Part shown: positions 1 through 7,454 of the stretch, piece by piece | Position numbering within the stretch: position 1 is the stretch's first letter | How the letters are laid out: each line of letters opens with the position of its first letter | Origin: 66-474 sp035695065 | GTDB lineage: Bacteria; Pseudomonadota; Gammaproteobacteria; Xanthomonadales; Rhodanobacteraceae | Assembly: GCA_035695065.1 (NCBI GenBank) | Contig: DASSEW010000086.1 | Location: 1 to 47,592 of the forward strand | DNA length: 47,592 nt | Direction: 5' to 3' | Notes under the pieces: generated by a model | Seen by the model: only the letters and a program-made list of their open reading frames with translations | Databases searched by the model: none | Told to the model about the DNA's origin: nothing | Position numbers and translations under genes: made by a program

Positions 1-166
1 CCATCAGCAGCAGGCGACCGTCGCGATCGAGGCGCTGCAGGATCGCGCGCGCATGACCACCGCGGCCGAAGGTGCCGTCGAGATAGCGCCCGCGCGGGCG
101 CACCGCCAGCCCCGCGATCGCCTCGTCGCGCATCACCGGGATGTGCGCCGCCGCGCTGTTCGCCAT
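1..166 (-). CDS. rsmH: 16S rRNA m4C1402 methyltransferase RsmH (MraW), N-terminal fragment
   Basis: Read on the minus strand, the window edge holds the first 55 or so codons of RsmH, the SAM-dependent enzyme that N4-methylates C1402 of 16S rRNA. The translation starts MANSAAAHIPVMRDEAI and continues through YLDGTFGRGGHARAIL, the family's first SAM-binding motif (D-G-T-x-G-x-G-G-H). The remainder lies beyond base 1. An in-frame ATG at 184 would add six residues; 166 is preferred because HIPVM then sits near the N-terminus as usual. It follows mraZ in the same direction, as at the head of most division and cell-wall clusters, but the 212-base gap is long and contains two hairpins. Confidence 0.9.
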   Translation of the reverse strand, partial: MANSAAAHIPVMRDEAIAGLAVRPRGRYLDGTFGRGGHARAILQRLDRDGRLLLM

Positions 167-261
167 CAATCCCGTCCCGTGCATTCGCCGCCAGAAAAAA
201 ACTTGGAACAAGCTTTGCGGTTCGCGCTTCGAACCCACTTCTCCAGATCCGCACAACCCCC

Positions 262-303
262 AATCCTTGCAGCGCAAGGATTCGCCCCCTTGACTCAAGG
301 GGG
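262..303. repeat. two adjacent perfect hairpins between mraZ and rsmH
   Basis: Two inverted repeats lie side by side. Bases 262-270 (AATCCTTGC) pair with 274-282 around a 3-base loop. Bases 285-293 (CCCCCTTGA) pair with 295-303 around one base. No U-run follows on either strand, so a classical intrinsic terminator is unlikely. They may be a repeat element, a processing site or an attenuator in the mraZ-rsmH transcript. Confidence 0.6.
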
Positions 304-378
304 CATGGGCCCGCAGCGGCGTCCGCGCATTTCCGAAGTCCATTCGTTGAACCCGACGCAAATCGCGAAGCGCGCAGG

Positions 379-825
379 TCACAACCGCAATCCCGCCATG
401 TCCTCGCTGATATCGGCTTCGCCGATCGTCTGCCGGATCTTGGCGAGATGCGCCTGTTCGCTCCAAAGCTCGAACTTGTTGCCCATCCCGAGCAGCACCG
501 CCTTCTTCTCGATCCCGGCCGCCGCTCGCTGGCTGGCGGGCAGCAGCACGCGCGCGGCGCCGTCCAGTTCCAGGTGCGCGGCCGCGCCGACCAGCTTCAA
601 CTGCAGGTCGCGATGGACGCGCTTTACGCTCGAGAGCGCATTGACCTGGTCGCGCACGCGCTCCCATTCCGGCTGCGGGAAAATCCAGAGGCAGCCGTGC
701 TCGAACGGGTTGTAGGCAATGACCAGCCGGTTGTTGCAGGCGCGCGCGATCAGCTCGCGGTAGGCGGAAGGAACCGCCAGCCGACCCTTGTCGTCCACGG
801 TGATTGCGGTTTCGCCCTGAAACAT
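379..825 (-). CDS. mraZ: transcriptional regulator MraZ
   Basis: This encodes a 148-residue MraZ, a ring-forming DNA-binding protein with two SpoVT/AbrB-like domains that controls the division and cell-wall (dcw) cluster. The start at 825 gives the family N-terminus MFQGETAITVDDKGRLAVP; an upstream in-frame start at 852 would add nine residues unlike the family. The second half repeats the fold around HLELDGAARVLLPASQR. It is the first gene of a minus-strand cluster leading into rsmH. Upstream lie a good sigma-70-type promoter and four GTG-boxes at 10-bp spacing, the recognised MraZ operator, so autoregulation is expected. Confidence 0.95.
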   Translation of the reverse strand: MFQGETAITVDDKGRLAVPSAYRELIARACNNRLVIAYNPFEHGCLWIFPQPEWERVRDQVNALSSVKRVHRDLQLKLVGAAAHLELDGAARVLLPASQRAAAGIEKKAVLLGMGNKFELWSEQAHLAKIRQTIGEADISEDMAGLRL

Positions 826-836
826 CGGCCAGACTC

Positions 837-872
837 TTCCACGATTTCCCACAAAATCACACCGAAACCCAC
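837..872 (-). promoter_or_regulatory. MraZ operator: four 10-bp-spaced GTG boxes
   Basis: On the minus strand GTGGGT (867-872), GTGTGA (857-862), GTGGGA (847-852) and GTGGAA (837-842) recur exactly every 10 bp, one helical turn apart. MraZ of several bacteria binds such direct repeats upstream of its own gene. The first box overlaps the -10 element and the last lies against the ribosome-binding region of mraZ, consistent with repression of its own promoter. Confidence 0.85.
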
Positions 873-899
873 CTTAGTCTCAGGACCTGAGATAGTCAA
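871..899 (-). promoter_or_regulatory. mraZ (dcw cluster) promoter
   Basis: On the minus strand TTGACT (894-899) and TAAGGT (871-876) are separated by exactly 17 bp, giving a strong -35 and a fair -10. The spacer holds a near-central palindrome, TCTCAGG-T-CCTGAGA, which may be a further protein site or chance. The MraZ boxes start at the -10 and run downstream. Confidence 0.75.
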
Positions 900-1274
900 G
901 GGAAATTTTGCTTGTGGATCAAAGGGAAAGGCGCGAATCTGACCGTTTTTCAAGACACTTCTGAGCTGTCTTCCAAAGGTAATTGAAAGCAAAGGAAATG
1001 GTTGAAACAGTCCTCACTGCATCCGGGACTGCAAGCGGGGCAAAGAGGGATGAACGCCGGCCCGACCCGGCCGACGCGCACTCGTGAATGAGAACGCGCT
1101 ACTGGCCTGGACGAGGCGAAAGCGCGCGCGGAATCCGGGATTGCGCCACGTCGAAGCGGGCTTTTGGTGAAAAGTGCGACCATGGATGGCCGCTTTTCCC
1201 GGTAACCCAAGGACGAAAGCCTTTCGAGTGCGTAGGTTTTCGCTTGGATCAGCAATCAGGAAGATCGCCAAGGA
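900..1274. other. 375-base intergenic region, no gene seen
   Basis: The stretch lies between the mraZ promoter and the 3' end of RNase P RNA. No open frame here has a convincing start, codon pattern or recognisable product. A weak inverted motif lies around 1168-1200 (GGCTTTTGGTGAAAAG followed by GCGACCATGGATGGCCGC), which recalls the CATGGATGGC core of repeats found elsewhere in the window. Confidence 0.5.
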
Positions 1275-1635
1275 AAGCGGAGTCGGCCTGTAAGCCGGGT
1301 TCTGTTCGCCTTGCGGCGTGACAGTCATTCCTCTCGGCGCAGCGTCGCCGCTGCGCTCCAGCAACCAACCCGGGAACGGCGCGGGCCACGCCATCGTTCC
1401 CCTATTCGGTCTTGCTCCAGGTGGGGTTTGCCGTGCCGGTCTGTTGCCAGACTCGCGGTGCGCTCTTGCCGCACCGTTTCACCCTTGCCACGCATGTCTT
1501 TCGACACCGTTCGGCGGTCTGCTCTCTGTTGCACTTTCCGTCGGCTCGCGCCGCCCAGGCGTTACCTGGCACCTTGCCCTGCGGAGCCCGGACTTTCCTC
1601 GAAGCTTGCGCGTCGCGACTGTCCGGCCGACTCCA
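1275..1635 (-). ncRNA. rnpB: RNase P RNA (bacterial type A)
   Basis: This is the catalytic RNA of RNase P, which removes 5' leaders from tRNA precursors. On the minus strand the 5' arm GGAGTCGGCC (1625-1634) pairs with the 3' arm GGCCGACTCC (1279-1288) to close helix P1. Between them are the conserved GAGGAAAGTCCGGGCTCC block near the 5' end, the ACGGAAAGTGCAACAGAGA core, and AGAACCCGGCTTACAGGCC near the 3' end. The length of about 360 nt fits type A. Ends are estimated from P1 and may be a few bases off. It lies between rsmI and mraZ. Confidence 0.95.
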
Positions 1636-1641
1636 CCAGCG

Positions 1642-1677
1642 AGTATAGAGGGGCGAGGGGCGAGGGGCGAGGGGCGA
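1642..1677 (-). promoter_or_regulatory. rnpB promoter region with GGGGCGA x4 tandem repeat
   Basis: A good -10 (TATACT on the minus strand, 1642-1647) sits six to seven bases before the predicted RNA start. Where a spacer and -35 would be expected lie four perfect copies of a 7-mer, GGGGCGA on the plus strand (1650-1677). No recognisable -35 hexamer is visible. The plus strand has four G4 tracts separated by CGA, a G-quadruplex pattern. Confidence 0.65.
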
Positions 1678-1709
1678 GCACGTCGCCATTGCACATCGCT
1701 CGCCATTCA

Positions 1710-2546
1710 TCATCCACCATCGCTTTCGTACAACGTCTTGCGCGGGGCGCCGCTGATCGCGGCGGCGAGCTTCGCCGCCTGCGCGGGAGCCAACTCCTCG
1801 CGCAGCAGCGCGTACACGCGGAGGCCTTCGACGACCTTGTCGTCGGCCGTTTCGCCCGCGCCGGCGACAACCAGCACGAATTCACCACGCTGCTGATTGC
1901 TGTCTTCGTCGAGGCGCGCGCAGACCGCATCCAGCGTCTCGCCGAGCGCGGTTTCGTACAGCTTGGTGAGTTCGCGCAGCAGCCGTGCCTCGCGCTGCGC
2001 GCCGAATGCGCCGCGCACATCTTCGCAACATTCGCGGATGCGATGCGCGGATTCGTAGAACACCAGTGTCCGCGGCTCGTGCGCCAGCTCGCGCAACCGT
2101 GCGCGGCGTGCGGCCGCCTTCGCCGGAAGAAATCCCTCGAACACGAAGCGGTCGCTCGGCAATCCGGAAACCGAAAGCGCCGCGATGGCCGCGCACGCGC
2201 CCGGCACTGCACTGACGCGATAACCGGCGTCGCGGGCAGCGCGCACCAGCCGGTAACCGGGATCGCTGATCAGCGGCGTGCCGGCGTCCGAAATCAGCGC
2301 GAGATCCTCGCCCGCCTGCAGCTTCGCCAGCAGCGGCGCGACTGCCTCGCGTTCGTTGTGTTCGTGCAGCGCGACCAGCGGCGTGCCGATCCCGAAATGC
2401 ACCAGCAGAGGCTTGCTGTGGCGGGTGTCCTCCGCGGCGATCAATGCAACCTCGCGCAGCACGCGCTGCGCGCGGGGGGAAAAATCCTCAAGGTTGCCGA
2501 TCGGCGTTGCGACCACCCACAACGTGCCGGTGCGTCGGGTATTCAT
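1710..2546 (-). CDS. rsmI: 16S rRNA C1402 2'-O-methyltransferase RsmI
   Basis: This 278-residue SAM-dependent enzyme 2'-O-methylates C1402 of 16S rRNA, the same nucleotide that RsmH N4-methylates. The start at 2546 gives MNTRRTGTLWVVATPIGNLE, with the TPIGNL motif at the usual N-terminal position. Further family blocks are AAEDTRHS, ALISDAGTPLISDPGY and AVPGACAAIAAL, typical of tetrapyrrole-methylase-fold enzymes. The frame stays open upstream of 2546, but that part lacks family similarity. It diverges from lpoA, the conserved arrangement in gammaproteobacteria. Confidence 0.95.
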   Translation of the reverse strand: MNTRRTGTLWVVATPIGNLEDFSPRAQRVLREVALIAAEDTRHSKPLLVHFGIGTPLVALHEHNEREAVAPLLAKLQAGEDLALISDAGTPLISDPGYRLVRAARDAGYRVSAVPGACAAIAALSVSGLPSDRFVFEGFLPAKAAARRARLRELAHEPRTLVFYESAHRIRECCEDVRGAFGAQREARLLRELTKLYETALGETLDAVCARLDEDSNQQRGEFVLVVAGAGETADDKVVEGLRVYALLREELAPAQAAKLAAAISGAPRKTLYESDGG

Positions 2547-2674
2547 GCGTTGCCGTGCTCGTGCGAGGCTTGGGCTATCATCACACATGCATCCTGCGCA
2601 CGTGCGGCAGGTTGCTTTCGTGCATGACTCGACCGCGGGCACGCGGTTCCAGATAAACGAGCGAGGATCGCCCG

Positions 2675-4192
2675 ATGCGCCCCATCCGGATTGCCAACGC
2701 CCGACCGATCGCCGGCTGGATCTTCGCGGCCGCGCTGCTTGCCGGCTGCGCCAGCCTCGGCCAGTTGACGTCGCAGCCCTCGGCCGGGGCCCCGGCCCAG
2801 CCTCCGGCGCAACAGGCGCAGCTGCTCGCCGAGCACGCGCGCGCACAGGAAGCCAGTGGCGACGCATTCGGCGCCGCGCGCACGTGGGCGAAGCTCGCCC
2901 CCCTGGTTTCGCCGATGGCGCGCGCGGACAACGAGAAGCAGATCCGCCGCCTGCTGATGTCGCTCGATCCTCAGCAGCTCAAGAGCGACTACGACGCGCT
3001 TGCCGACAGCGATCTGCTGAAGCCGTATGCGCGCGCGGCGCTCGAGCAACTCGGCGTGGCGATGCCGCGCGCGTTGCCGCAACTGGATCACCCGGTCGGC
3101 ACCGAAGTCGGCCAGGGCAACGCGATCACGCGCGAGGGTTACCGGATGCCCGCGCGGATCGCACTGCTGTTGCCGATGCACGGCCCGCTCGCCACGCCTG
3201 CGGAAGCGGTGCGCGAGGGATTTTTCACCAGCTATTTCGGCGATCAATCCGATGCGCCGCGCCCGCAGGTGCGCAGCTATGACAGTGGCGGCACGCCCGC
3301 GCAGGTGCAGGCGGCGTACAACCAGGCCGTGACCGACGGCGCGAATCTCGTGATCGGGCCGCTCGCGCGCGACAGCGTGGCGGCGATGTTCGCGCACGGC
3401 ACGCTGCCGGTTCCGCTGTTGGCCTTGAACCACCCGGAAACCGCCGTGCAGCCACCGTCCGGCAGTGCCGAATTCGGATTGCTGCCGGAGGCGGAGGGCG
3501 CACAGGCGGCGGCGCACATGCGCGAGCGCGGCGTGCATCAGGCCATCGTGTTCGTGGGCGACGACGATCGCGCGCGGCGTTCCGCGGCGGCCTTCAAGGC
3601 GCAATTCGAAAGCCTCGGCGGCCAGGTGCTGGACGAGGCCACGCTCGGCGACAACGTGGATTATTCGGATGCGATCAAGGCGGCGCTGACCGATGCACCA
3701 CCCGACGCCGGCATCCTGCTGCTGATGCGCCCGCAGACCGCGCGGCTGCTGATGCCGCAACTGCATCTGGCCAATGTCACGCAACCGGTGTTCGCGACAT
3801 CGCTGATCTATGCCGGCGGCGACAACACCACCGCCGATCGCGACCTGGACGGCGTGGAGTTCTGCGACGCGCCGTGGCTGTTCGATGCGCAACCCGGCCT
3901 GCCGGACCACGCGACCATCGCCGCGCAACTGCCCGACGCGCGCGGCGCGGCGGCGCGGCTGTTCGCCTTCGGCATGGATGCCTACGCGCTGGCACCGTAT
4001 CTCGATTGGCTGCGCACCCACCCGGGCACCTACGTTCCGGGCGCGACCGGACAGTTGACCGAGGATGCGCAAGGCCACGTGCACCGCGTGCCGGTGTGGG
4101 CGACTTTCCAGGACGGCGTGGCGCGACCGGTCGCGGCAGGACTGGACAGCGCGCCTCCGTTGCCCGCACCGGCCACTTCTTCCGCGCAGTGA
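2675..4192 (+). CDS. lpoA: penicillin-binding protein activator LpoA (LppC/YraM)
   Basis: This 505-residue outer-membrane lipoprotein is the family that activates PBP1A for peptidoglycan synthesis. A signal peptide ends in the lipobox LAGC with Cys25. A helical N-terminal part (about 45-140) precedes a periplasmic-binding-protein-like domain from about residue 160 (PARIALLLPMHGPLATPAEAV, then NLVIGPLARDSV). The protein is shorter than the Escherichia coli one because the N-terminal TPR-like region is reduced. GAGGA lies about eight bases before the ATG. Its stop overlaps the yraN start (GTGA), so the two genes are co-transcribed. Fold and position make the assignment firm; PBP activation is inferred from the family. 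Confidence 0.9.
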   Translation: MRPIRIANARPIAGWIFAAALLAGCASLGQLTSQPSAGAPAQPPAQQAQLLAEHARAQEASGDAFGAARTWAKLAPLVSPMARADNEKQIRRLLMSLDPQQLKSDYDALADSDLLKPYARAALEQLGVAMPRALPQLDHPVGTEVGQGNAITREGYRMPARIALLLPMHGPLATPAEAVREGFFTSYFGDQSDAPRPQVRSYDSGGTPAQVQAAYNQAVTDGANLVIGPLARDSVAAMFAHGTLPVPLLALNHPETAVQPPSGSAEFGLLPEAEGAQAAAHMRERGVHQAIVFVGDDDRARRSAAAFKAQFESLGGQVLDEATLGDNVDYSDAIKAALTDAPPDAGILLLMRPQTARLLMPQLHLANVTQPVFATSLIYAGGDNTTADRDLDGVEFCDAPWLFDAQPGLPDHATIAAQLPDARGAAARLFAFGMDAYALAPYLDWLRTHPGTYVPGATGQLTEDAQGHVHRVPVWATFQDGVARPVAAGLDSAPPLPAPATSSAQ

Positions 4193-4548
4193 ACGCGCGC
4201 GCGGCCGGCGACGTCTTCGAGGATCGCGCGCTCGAGCATTTGCAGCGCGCAGGCCTGAAACTGCTGGCGCGCAATTTCGCCACGCGCTTCGGCGAACTGG
4301 ACCTGGTCATGCGCGACGCCGACGCGCTGGTGTTCGTGGAGGTGCGCTATCGCCGGCGTCGCGAATTCGGCGGCGGCGCGGCCTCGGTCGGCGCGGCAAA
4401 GCGCGAACGCATCGTGCGTGCCGCCCAGGGATTCCTGCAGGCGCACCCGAAACTTGCATCGCTGCCATGCAGGTTCGATGTGGTAGCGTTCGACGGGCAG
4501 CCGGATGCCGTGCGATTCGAATGGCTCAGGGCCGCATTCGAGGTTTGA
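4189..4548 (+). CDS. yraN: YraN family protein (UPF0102, endonuclease-like fold)
   Basis: This 119-residue protein has the UPF0102 signature FGELDLVMRDADALVFVEVRYR, in which the E-x-D and E-V-R residues match the active-site layout of Holliday-junction-resolvase-like nucleases. Its biochemical role in bacteria remains poorly defined. The start is GTG at 4189, overlapping the lpoA stop by four bases. An upstream extension in the same frame would run through lpoA and is rejected. In E. coli diaA follows yraN; here dolP follows directly, so diaA is absent from this locus. Confidence 0.9.
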   Translation: MNARAAGDVFEDRALEHLQRAGLKLLARNFATRFGELDLVMRDADALVFVEVRYRRRREFGGGAASVGAAKRERIVRAAQGFLQAHPKLASLPCRFDVVAFDGQPDAVRFEWLRAAFEV

Positions 4549-4631
4549 ACTTCATCCGCACCGGGATTTCGAAGCAGGAGCAAGCAAACCGAGTTCGCCG
4601 GCGCTCCAGGCGAACGCATTGGGACAATTCG

Positions 4632-5189
4632 ATGAACCGCACCTTTCGTCTGCTCTCGCTCTCATGCCTGATCGCCGTACTTGCCGCACTCACGGCATGC
4701 AGCACCTTCACCGACCGCCGCGGCTTCAATCGCGTGCTCAACGACCGCAACGTGCAGATCACCGCGCAGCGCACGCTGGACGACGATCCCGCGCTCGCCG
4801 GCAAGGTGCGCATCGGCACCGCGGTGTACGACGGGGTGCTGCTGATGATCGGCGAAGTCCCCACGGAGGAATTGAAGCAGCGTGCGGAAGCCGACGTTAC
4901 CGGCTTCGAAGGCGTGCGCCGCGTGGACAACGAGATCGACGTGATGCCGATCCCGCCGTTCTCGCAGCGCGCGGCGGATGCCGCCCTGACCGCGCGCGTC
5001 AAGGCCGCGCTGTTAGACATCACCAGCCTGCCCGGATTCGATCCCGGCCGCGTCAACGTCAGCACCGCGCACGGCAACGTCTACCTGATGGGTCTCGTCA
5101 GCCACCAGGAAGCCGACGCAGTCACCGACGTCGTGCGGCACGTTGCGGGCGTGCAGAAAGTGGTGAGGGTGTTCGAGTACACGGATTGA
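4632..5189 (+). CDS. dolP: BON-domain outer-membrane lipoprotein DolP (YraP)
   Basis: This is a 185-residue lipoprotein with signal peptide and lipobox LTAC (Cys23), followed by two BON domains (about 45-115 and 125-185). Conserved BON stretches are VRIGTAVYDGVLLMIGEVPT and NVSTAHGNVYLMGLVS. DolP binds anionic phospholipids at division sites and supports envelope integrity. The 83-base gap after yraN contains no gene. It ends the rsmI-lpoA-yraN-dolP neighbourhood. A longer same-frame reading upstream overlaps yraN and is not credible, because the signal peptide begins at 4632. Confidence 0.92.
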   Translation: MNRTFRLLSLSCLIAVLAALTACSTFTDRRGFNRVLNDRNVQITAQRTLDDDPALAGKVRIGTAVYDGVLLMIGEVPTEELKQRAEADVTGFEGVRRVDNEIDVMPIPPFSQRAADAALTARVKAALLDITSLPGFDPGRVNVSTAHGNVYLMGLVSHQEADAVTDVVRHVAGVQKVVRVFEYTD

Positions 5190-5215
5190 CGGCGTGACCG
5201 CGTAAACTTGCCGTC

Positions 5216-6595
5216 ATGCCGCTGACCGCAAGCCTGCAATCCTCGCTGCGCTCGATCTTTTCCGCCGATGCCTGTGCGCTGGATGGCGCCACGCGCGCGG
5301 CGTACGCCTACGACAACTCGCGGCGCATCGCGATGCCCGATGCGGTGGTGTTCCCGACCACCCACGAACAGACGGTCGCATTGGTCGAAGCCTGCTGCGA
5401 AGCGCATTCGCCGCTGATCGCGCGAGGGCGCGGCACCAACACCACCGGCGCGACCGTGCCCGATGCCGGCGGAGTGGTCGCCAGCTTCGAACGCATGAAC
5501 CGGATCCTCGATATCGTGCCGGGCGATCGCCTCGCCGTGGTGGAACCGGGCGTGCTCAACGCGGACCTGCAACGCGCGCTCTCGAAACACGGCCTGTTCT
5601 GGCCGCCCGATCCGACCTCGGCTCCCTATTGCACGATCGGCGGCAATCTCGCGTGCAACGCCGGAGGTCCGCGCGCGGTCAAATACGGCGCCACGCGCGA
5701 CAACGTGCTCGGCCTGCGCGCGGTCTCGGGCAATGGGCAACATTTCCGCTGCGGCACGCATACGACGAAAGGCTCGGGCGGCTACGACCTCACGCGTTAC
5801 CTGATTGGTTCGGAAGGCACGCTGGCGCTGATCACCGAGGCGACGCTGAAACTCACGCCGGCTCCTTCCGCGTTGCGCACGCTGCGCGCGGCGTATGCGG
5901 ACGTGGCTAGCGCGGCGCAGGCGGTGGCGCGGATCATGGCGCAACCGGCCACGCCGTGTGCGCTGGAATTCATGGACGATGCCGCGCTGAAGCTCGCGCG
6001 GGAACACGGCGGCGATGCGCCGGCAAATGCGGGCGCGCTGCTGCTGATCGAGGTGGATGGCGAAGAGGCCGCGCTCCCGGCAAGCGTCGCGGCGGTCGAG
6101 CGCGCTGCGAATGTGGAGGGGCTGATCGAGTGGCGGGAGGCGGCCAACCGCGACGAGGCGCAGGCCTTGTGGGCCGCGCGCAAGGCGCTGTCGCCCGCCC
6201 TGCGCACGATTTCGCCGCACAAGATCAACGAAGACGTGGTGGTGCCAGTCTCACAGGTGCCGCGACTGGTGGACCGGATCAGGCGGCTGTCCGCCGAGTA
6301 CCGCTTGCCGATCGTCACGTTCGGCCATGCCGGCAACGGCAACCTGCACGTGAACCTGCTGCCGCGCGACGATGCCGAACGCGAACGCGCGCGGCTGTGT
6401 TTGCGCGAAGTGTTCGAATCGGTGATCGCGCTGGAGGGAACGCTCTCCGGCGAGCACGGCATCGGCACGGCAAAGCGCGATTTCATGAACCAGGCCCTGG
6501 ACGCTTCCGCGCTGCAACTGATGCGCGGGATCAAGCGCGCGTTCGATCCGGAGGGGATTCTCAATCCCGGGAAATTGTTGCCAGAAGCCGGTTGA
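5216..6595 (+). CDS. FAD-linked oxidase of the GlcD / D-lactate dehydrogenase family
   Basis: This 459-residue flavoprotein has an N-terminal PCMH-type FAD-binding domain, with RGRGTNTTGATVPDAGGVV and PDPTSAPYCTIGGNLACNAG as flavin-contact segments and GSEGTLALITEATL at its end. The C-terminal FAD-oxidase domain has FGHAGNGNLHVNLLP and LSGEHGIGTAKRDFM, the histidine motifs of GlcD and D-lactate dehydrogenases. The likely reaction is oxidation of a D-2-hydroxyacid such as glycolate or D-lactate to the 2-oxoacid. No GlcE or GlcF partner is adjacent, so the substrate cannot be settled from context. It starts 26 bases after dolP. Confidence 0.85.
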   Translation: MPLTASLQSSLRSIFSADACALDGATRAAYAYDNSRRIAMPDAVVFPTTHEQTVALVEACCEAHSPLIARGRGTNTTGATVPDAGGVVASFERMNRILDIVPGDRLAVVEPGVLNADLQRALSKHGLFWPPDPTSAPYCTIGGNLACNAGGPRAVKYGATRDNVLGLRAVSGNGQHFRCGTHTTKGSGGYDLTRYLIGSEGTLALITEATLKLTPAPSALRTLRAAYADVASAAQAVARIMAQPATPCALEFMDDAALKLAREHGGDAPANAGALLLIEVDGEEAALPASVAAVERAANVEGLIEWREAANRDEAQALWAARKALSPALRTISPHKINEDVVVPVSQVPRLVDRIRRLSAEYRLPIVTFGHAGNGNLHVNLLPRDDAERERARLCLREVFESVIALEGTLSGEHGIGTAKRDFMNQALDASALQLMRGIKRAFDPEGILNPGKLLPEAG

Positions 6596-6624
6596 TGATC
6601 GCCAGGACAGGTGGGCAGTTACAT

Positions 6625-6787
6625 TCGTCATTCCGTCGCGCGAAGCGCGGAACCACGGAGCTCTTGGCCATGGACGGCATTCTTGTTGCGAGGCATGCGT
6701 ATTCAAGAGCAGATTCCGGATTGTCGCTGCAGCGACGTCCGGAATCACGAAAAGTCACTGGGTTCCCGCTTTCGCGGGAATGACGAG
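6625..6787 (+). repeat. composite intergenic palindromic repeats
   Basis: The gap after the FAD oxidase holds several elements: a GCGCGAAGCGCGG palindrome near 6636-6650; a 27-bp segment (6653-6679) that recurs inverted inside pgpA with two mismatches; a palindrome around 6714-6747 (GATTCCGGA ... TCCGGAATC); and TTCCCGCTTTCGCGGGAA (6764-6781) followed by TGACGAG. An inverted copy of that last unit lies near 19709-19731. No coding potential was seen. Confidence 0.7.
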
Positions 6788-7435
6788 ATGGGTACCGGTT
6801 TCAAAACCCTGCTGACGGATATTCGCGCGTGCGAGGTCTGCGCGGCGTACCTGCAGCACGGCCCGCGTCCCGTGCTGCAGGCACATCCGGATGCGAAACT
6901 GCTGATCGTCAGCCAGGCGCCGGGCCGGCGCGTGCATGCCTCCGGCATTCCATTCGACGACAAGAGCGGCGAGAAACTGCGCATGTGGCTCGGCATCGAC
7001 GAGCCGACCTTCCACGACGAACGCAAGGTCGCGATCGTGCCGATGGCATTCTGCTATCCGGGCAAGGGCGCGTCCGGCGACCTGCCGCCGCGCCGCGAAT
7101 GCGCGCCGCGCTGGCATCCGCTGCTGCTGCCCCGATTGCGCAACATCGAACTCACGCTCGCGATCGGCGGCTACGCGATTGATGCGCTGCTCGGCAAGAG
7201 CAAGCGCGCGACCCTGACGGACACCGTGCGCGCTTGGCGGGAATATATTGATGAGGTCGGACATGGATGTCCGAATTTTGATTCTCGCGATCAGGGGCGA
7301 TCGCAAAGACCTGCCAACATCATGCCCTTGCCGCATCCCAGCCCGCGCAACACGGCATGGTTCATCCACAACCCGTGGTTCGAACGCGAGGCGATTCCGA
7401 CGTTGCGCGAACGCGTGCGGAAAATCCTCTCGTAG
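6788..7435 (+). CDS. uracil-DNA glycosylase family protein
   Basis: This 215-residue protein has the UDG-superfamily layout: an N-terminal C-x-x-C (RACEVCAAYL), the first motif as LLIVSQAPGRRVHASGIPF, and the C-terminal motif PLPHPSPRN before WF. Such enzymes excise deaminated bases, but this subfamily has little characterised biochemistry, so substrate specificity is open. The segment EYIDEVGHGCPNFDSRDQGR (about 155-175) looks like an in-frame insertion, since its DNA (7257-7304) is two perfect hairpins. The TAG stop belongs to the GTAG head of a REP element. The start at 6788 follows repeat DNA; no strong Shine-Dalgarno site is visible. Confidence 0.8.
   Translation: MGTGFKTLLTDIRACEVCAAYLQHGPRPVLQAHPDAKLLIVSQAPGRRVHASGIPFDDKSGEKLRMWLGIDEPTFHDERKVAIVPMAFCYPGKGASGDLPPRRECAPRWHPLLLPRLRNIELTLAIGGYAIDALLGKSKRATLTDTVRAWREYIDEVGHGCPNFDSRDQGRSQRPANIMPLPHPSPRNTAWFIHNPWFEREAIPTLRERVRKILS
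7257..7304 (+). repeat. two-hairpin palindrome translated inside the UDG-like gene
   Basis: TCGGACATGGATGTCCGA (7257-7274) is a perfect 8-bp stem with a 2-base loop. It is followed by GCGATC-AGGGGC-GATCGC (7287-7304). Both lie in the coding frame just before the conserved PLPHPSPRN motif, where the family normally has a short connection, so they look like an inserted repeat. Confidence 0.6.
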
Positions 7436-7454
7436 GGCGGGTCTTGGCCCGCCT
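7432..7454 (+). repeat. GTAG-headed REP (SMAG-like) at the UDG-like stop codon
   Basis: GTAGGGCGGGTCTTGGCCCGCC forms a short hairpin with a GTAG head. The TAG at 7433-7435 is the stop codon of the preceding gene, and the element also separates it from the convergent pgpA. The same consensus recurs near 14.1, 17.5, 30.3, 35.6 and 44.9 kb. Confidence 0.8.

Noticed and set aside
262..303. Rho-independent terminator between mraZ and rsmH
   Set aside because: Neither hairpin is followed by a U-run on the transcribed strand, and rsmH must be transcribed through it.
1650..1677. Possible CRISPR array from regular GGGGCGA repeats
   Set aside because: The unit is only 7 bp with no unique spacers; no cas gene is in the window.
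2550..2580. Promoter for lpoA with -10 TATCAT at 2575-2580
   Set aside because: The nearest -35-like hexamer (TTGCCG) is about 20 bp away, so the match is too weak to annotate.
1311..2627. 438-codon plus-strand frame across rnpB and rsmI
   Set aside because: It overlaps the conserved RNase P RNA and is antisense to rsmI; composition is low-complexity Arg/Ala.
2543..4084. 513-codon minus-strand frame opposite lpoA
   Set aside because: Shadow of lpoA; the His/Arg/Gln-rich translation has no domain.
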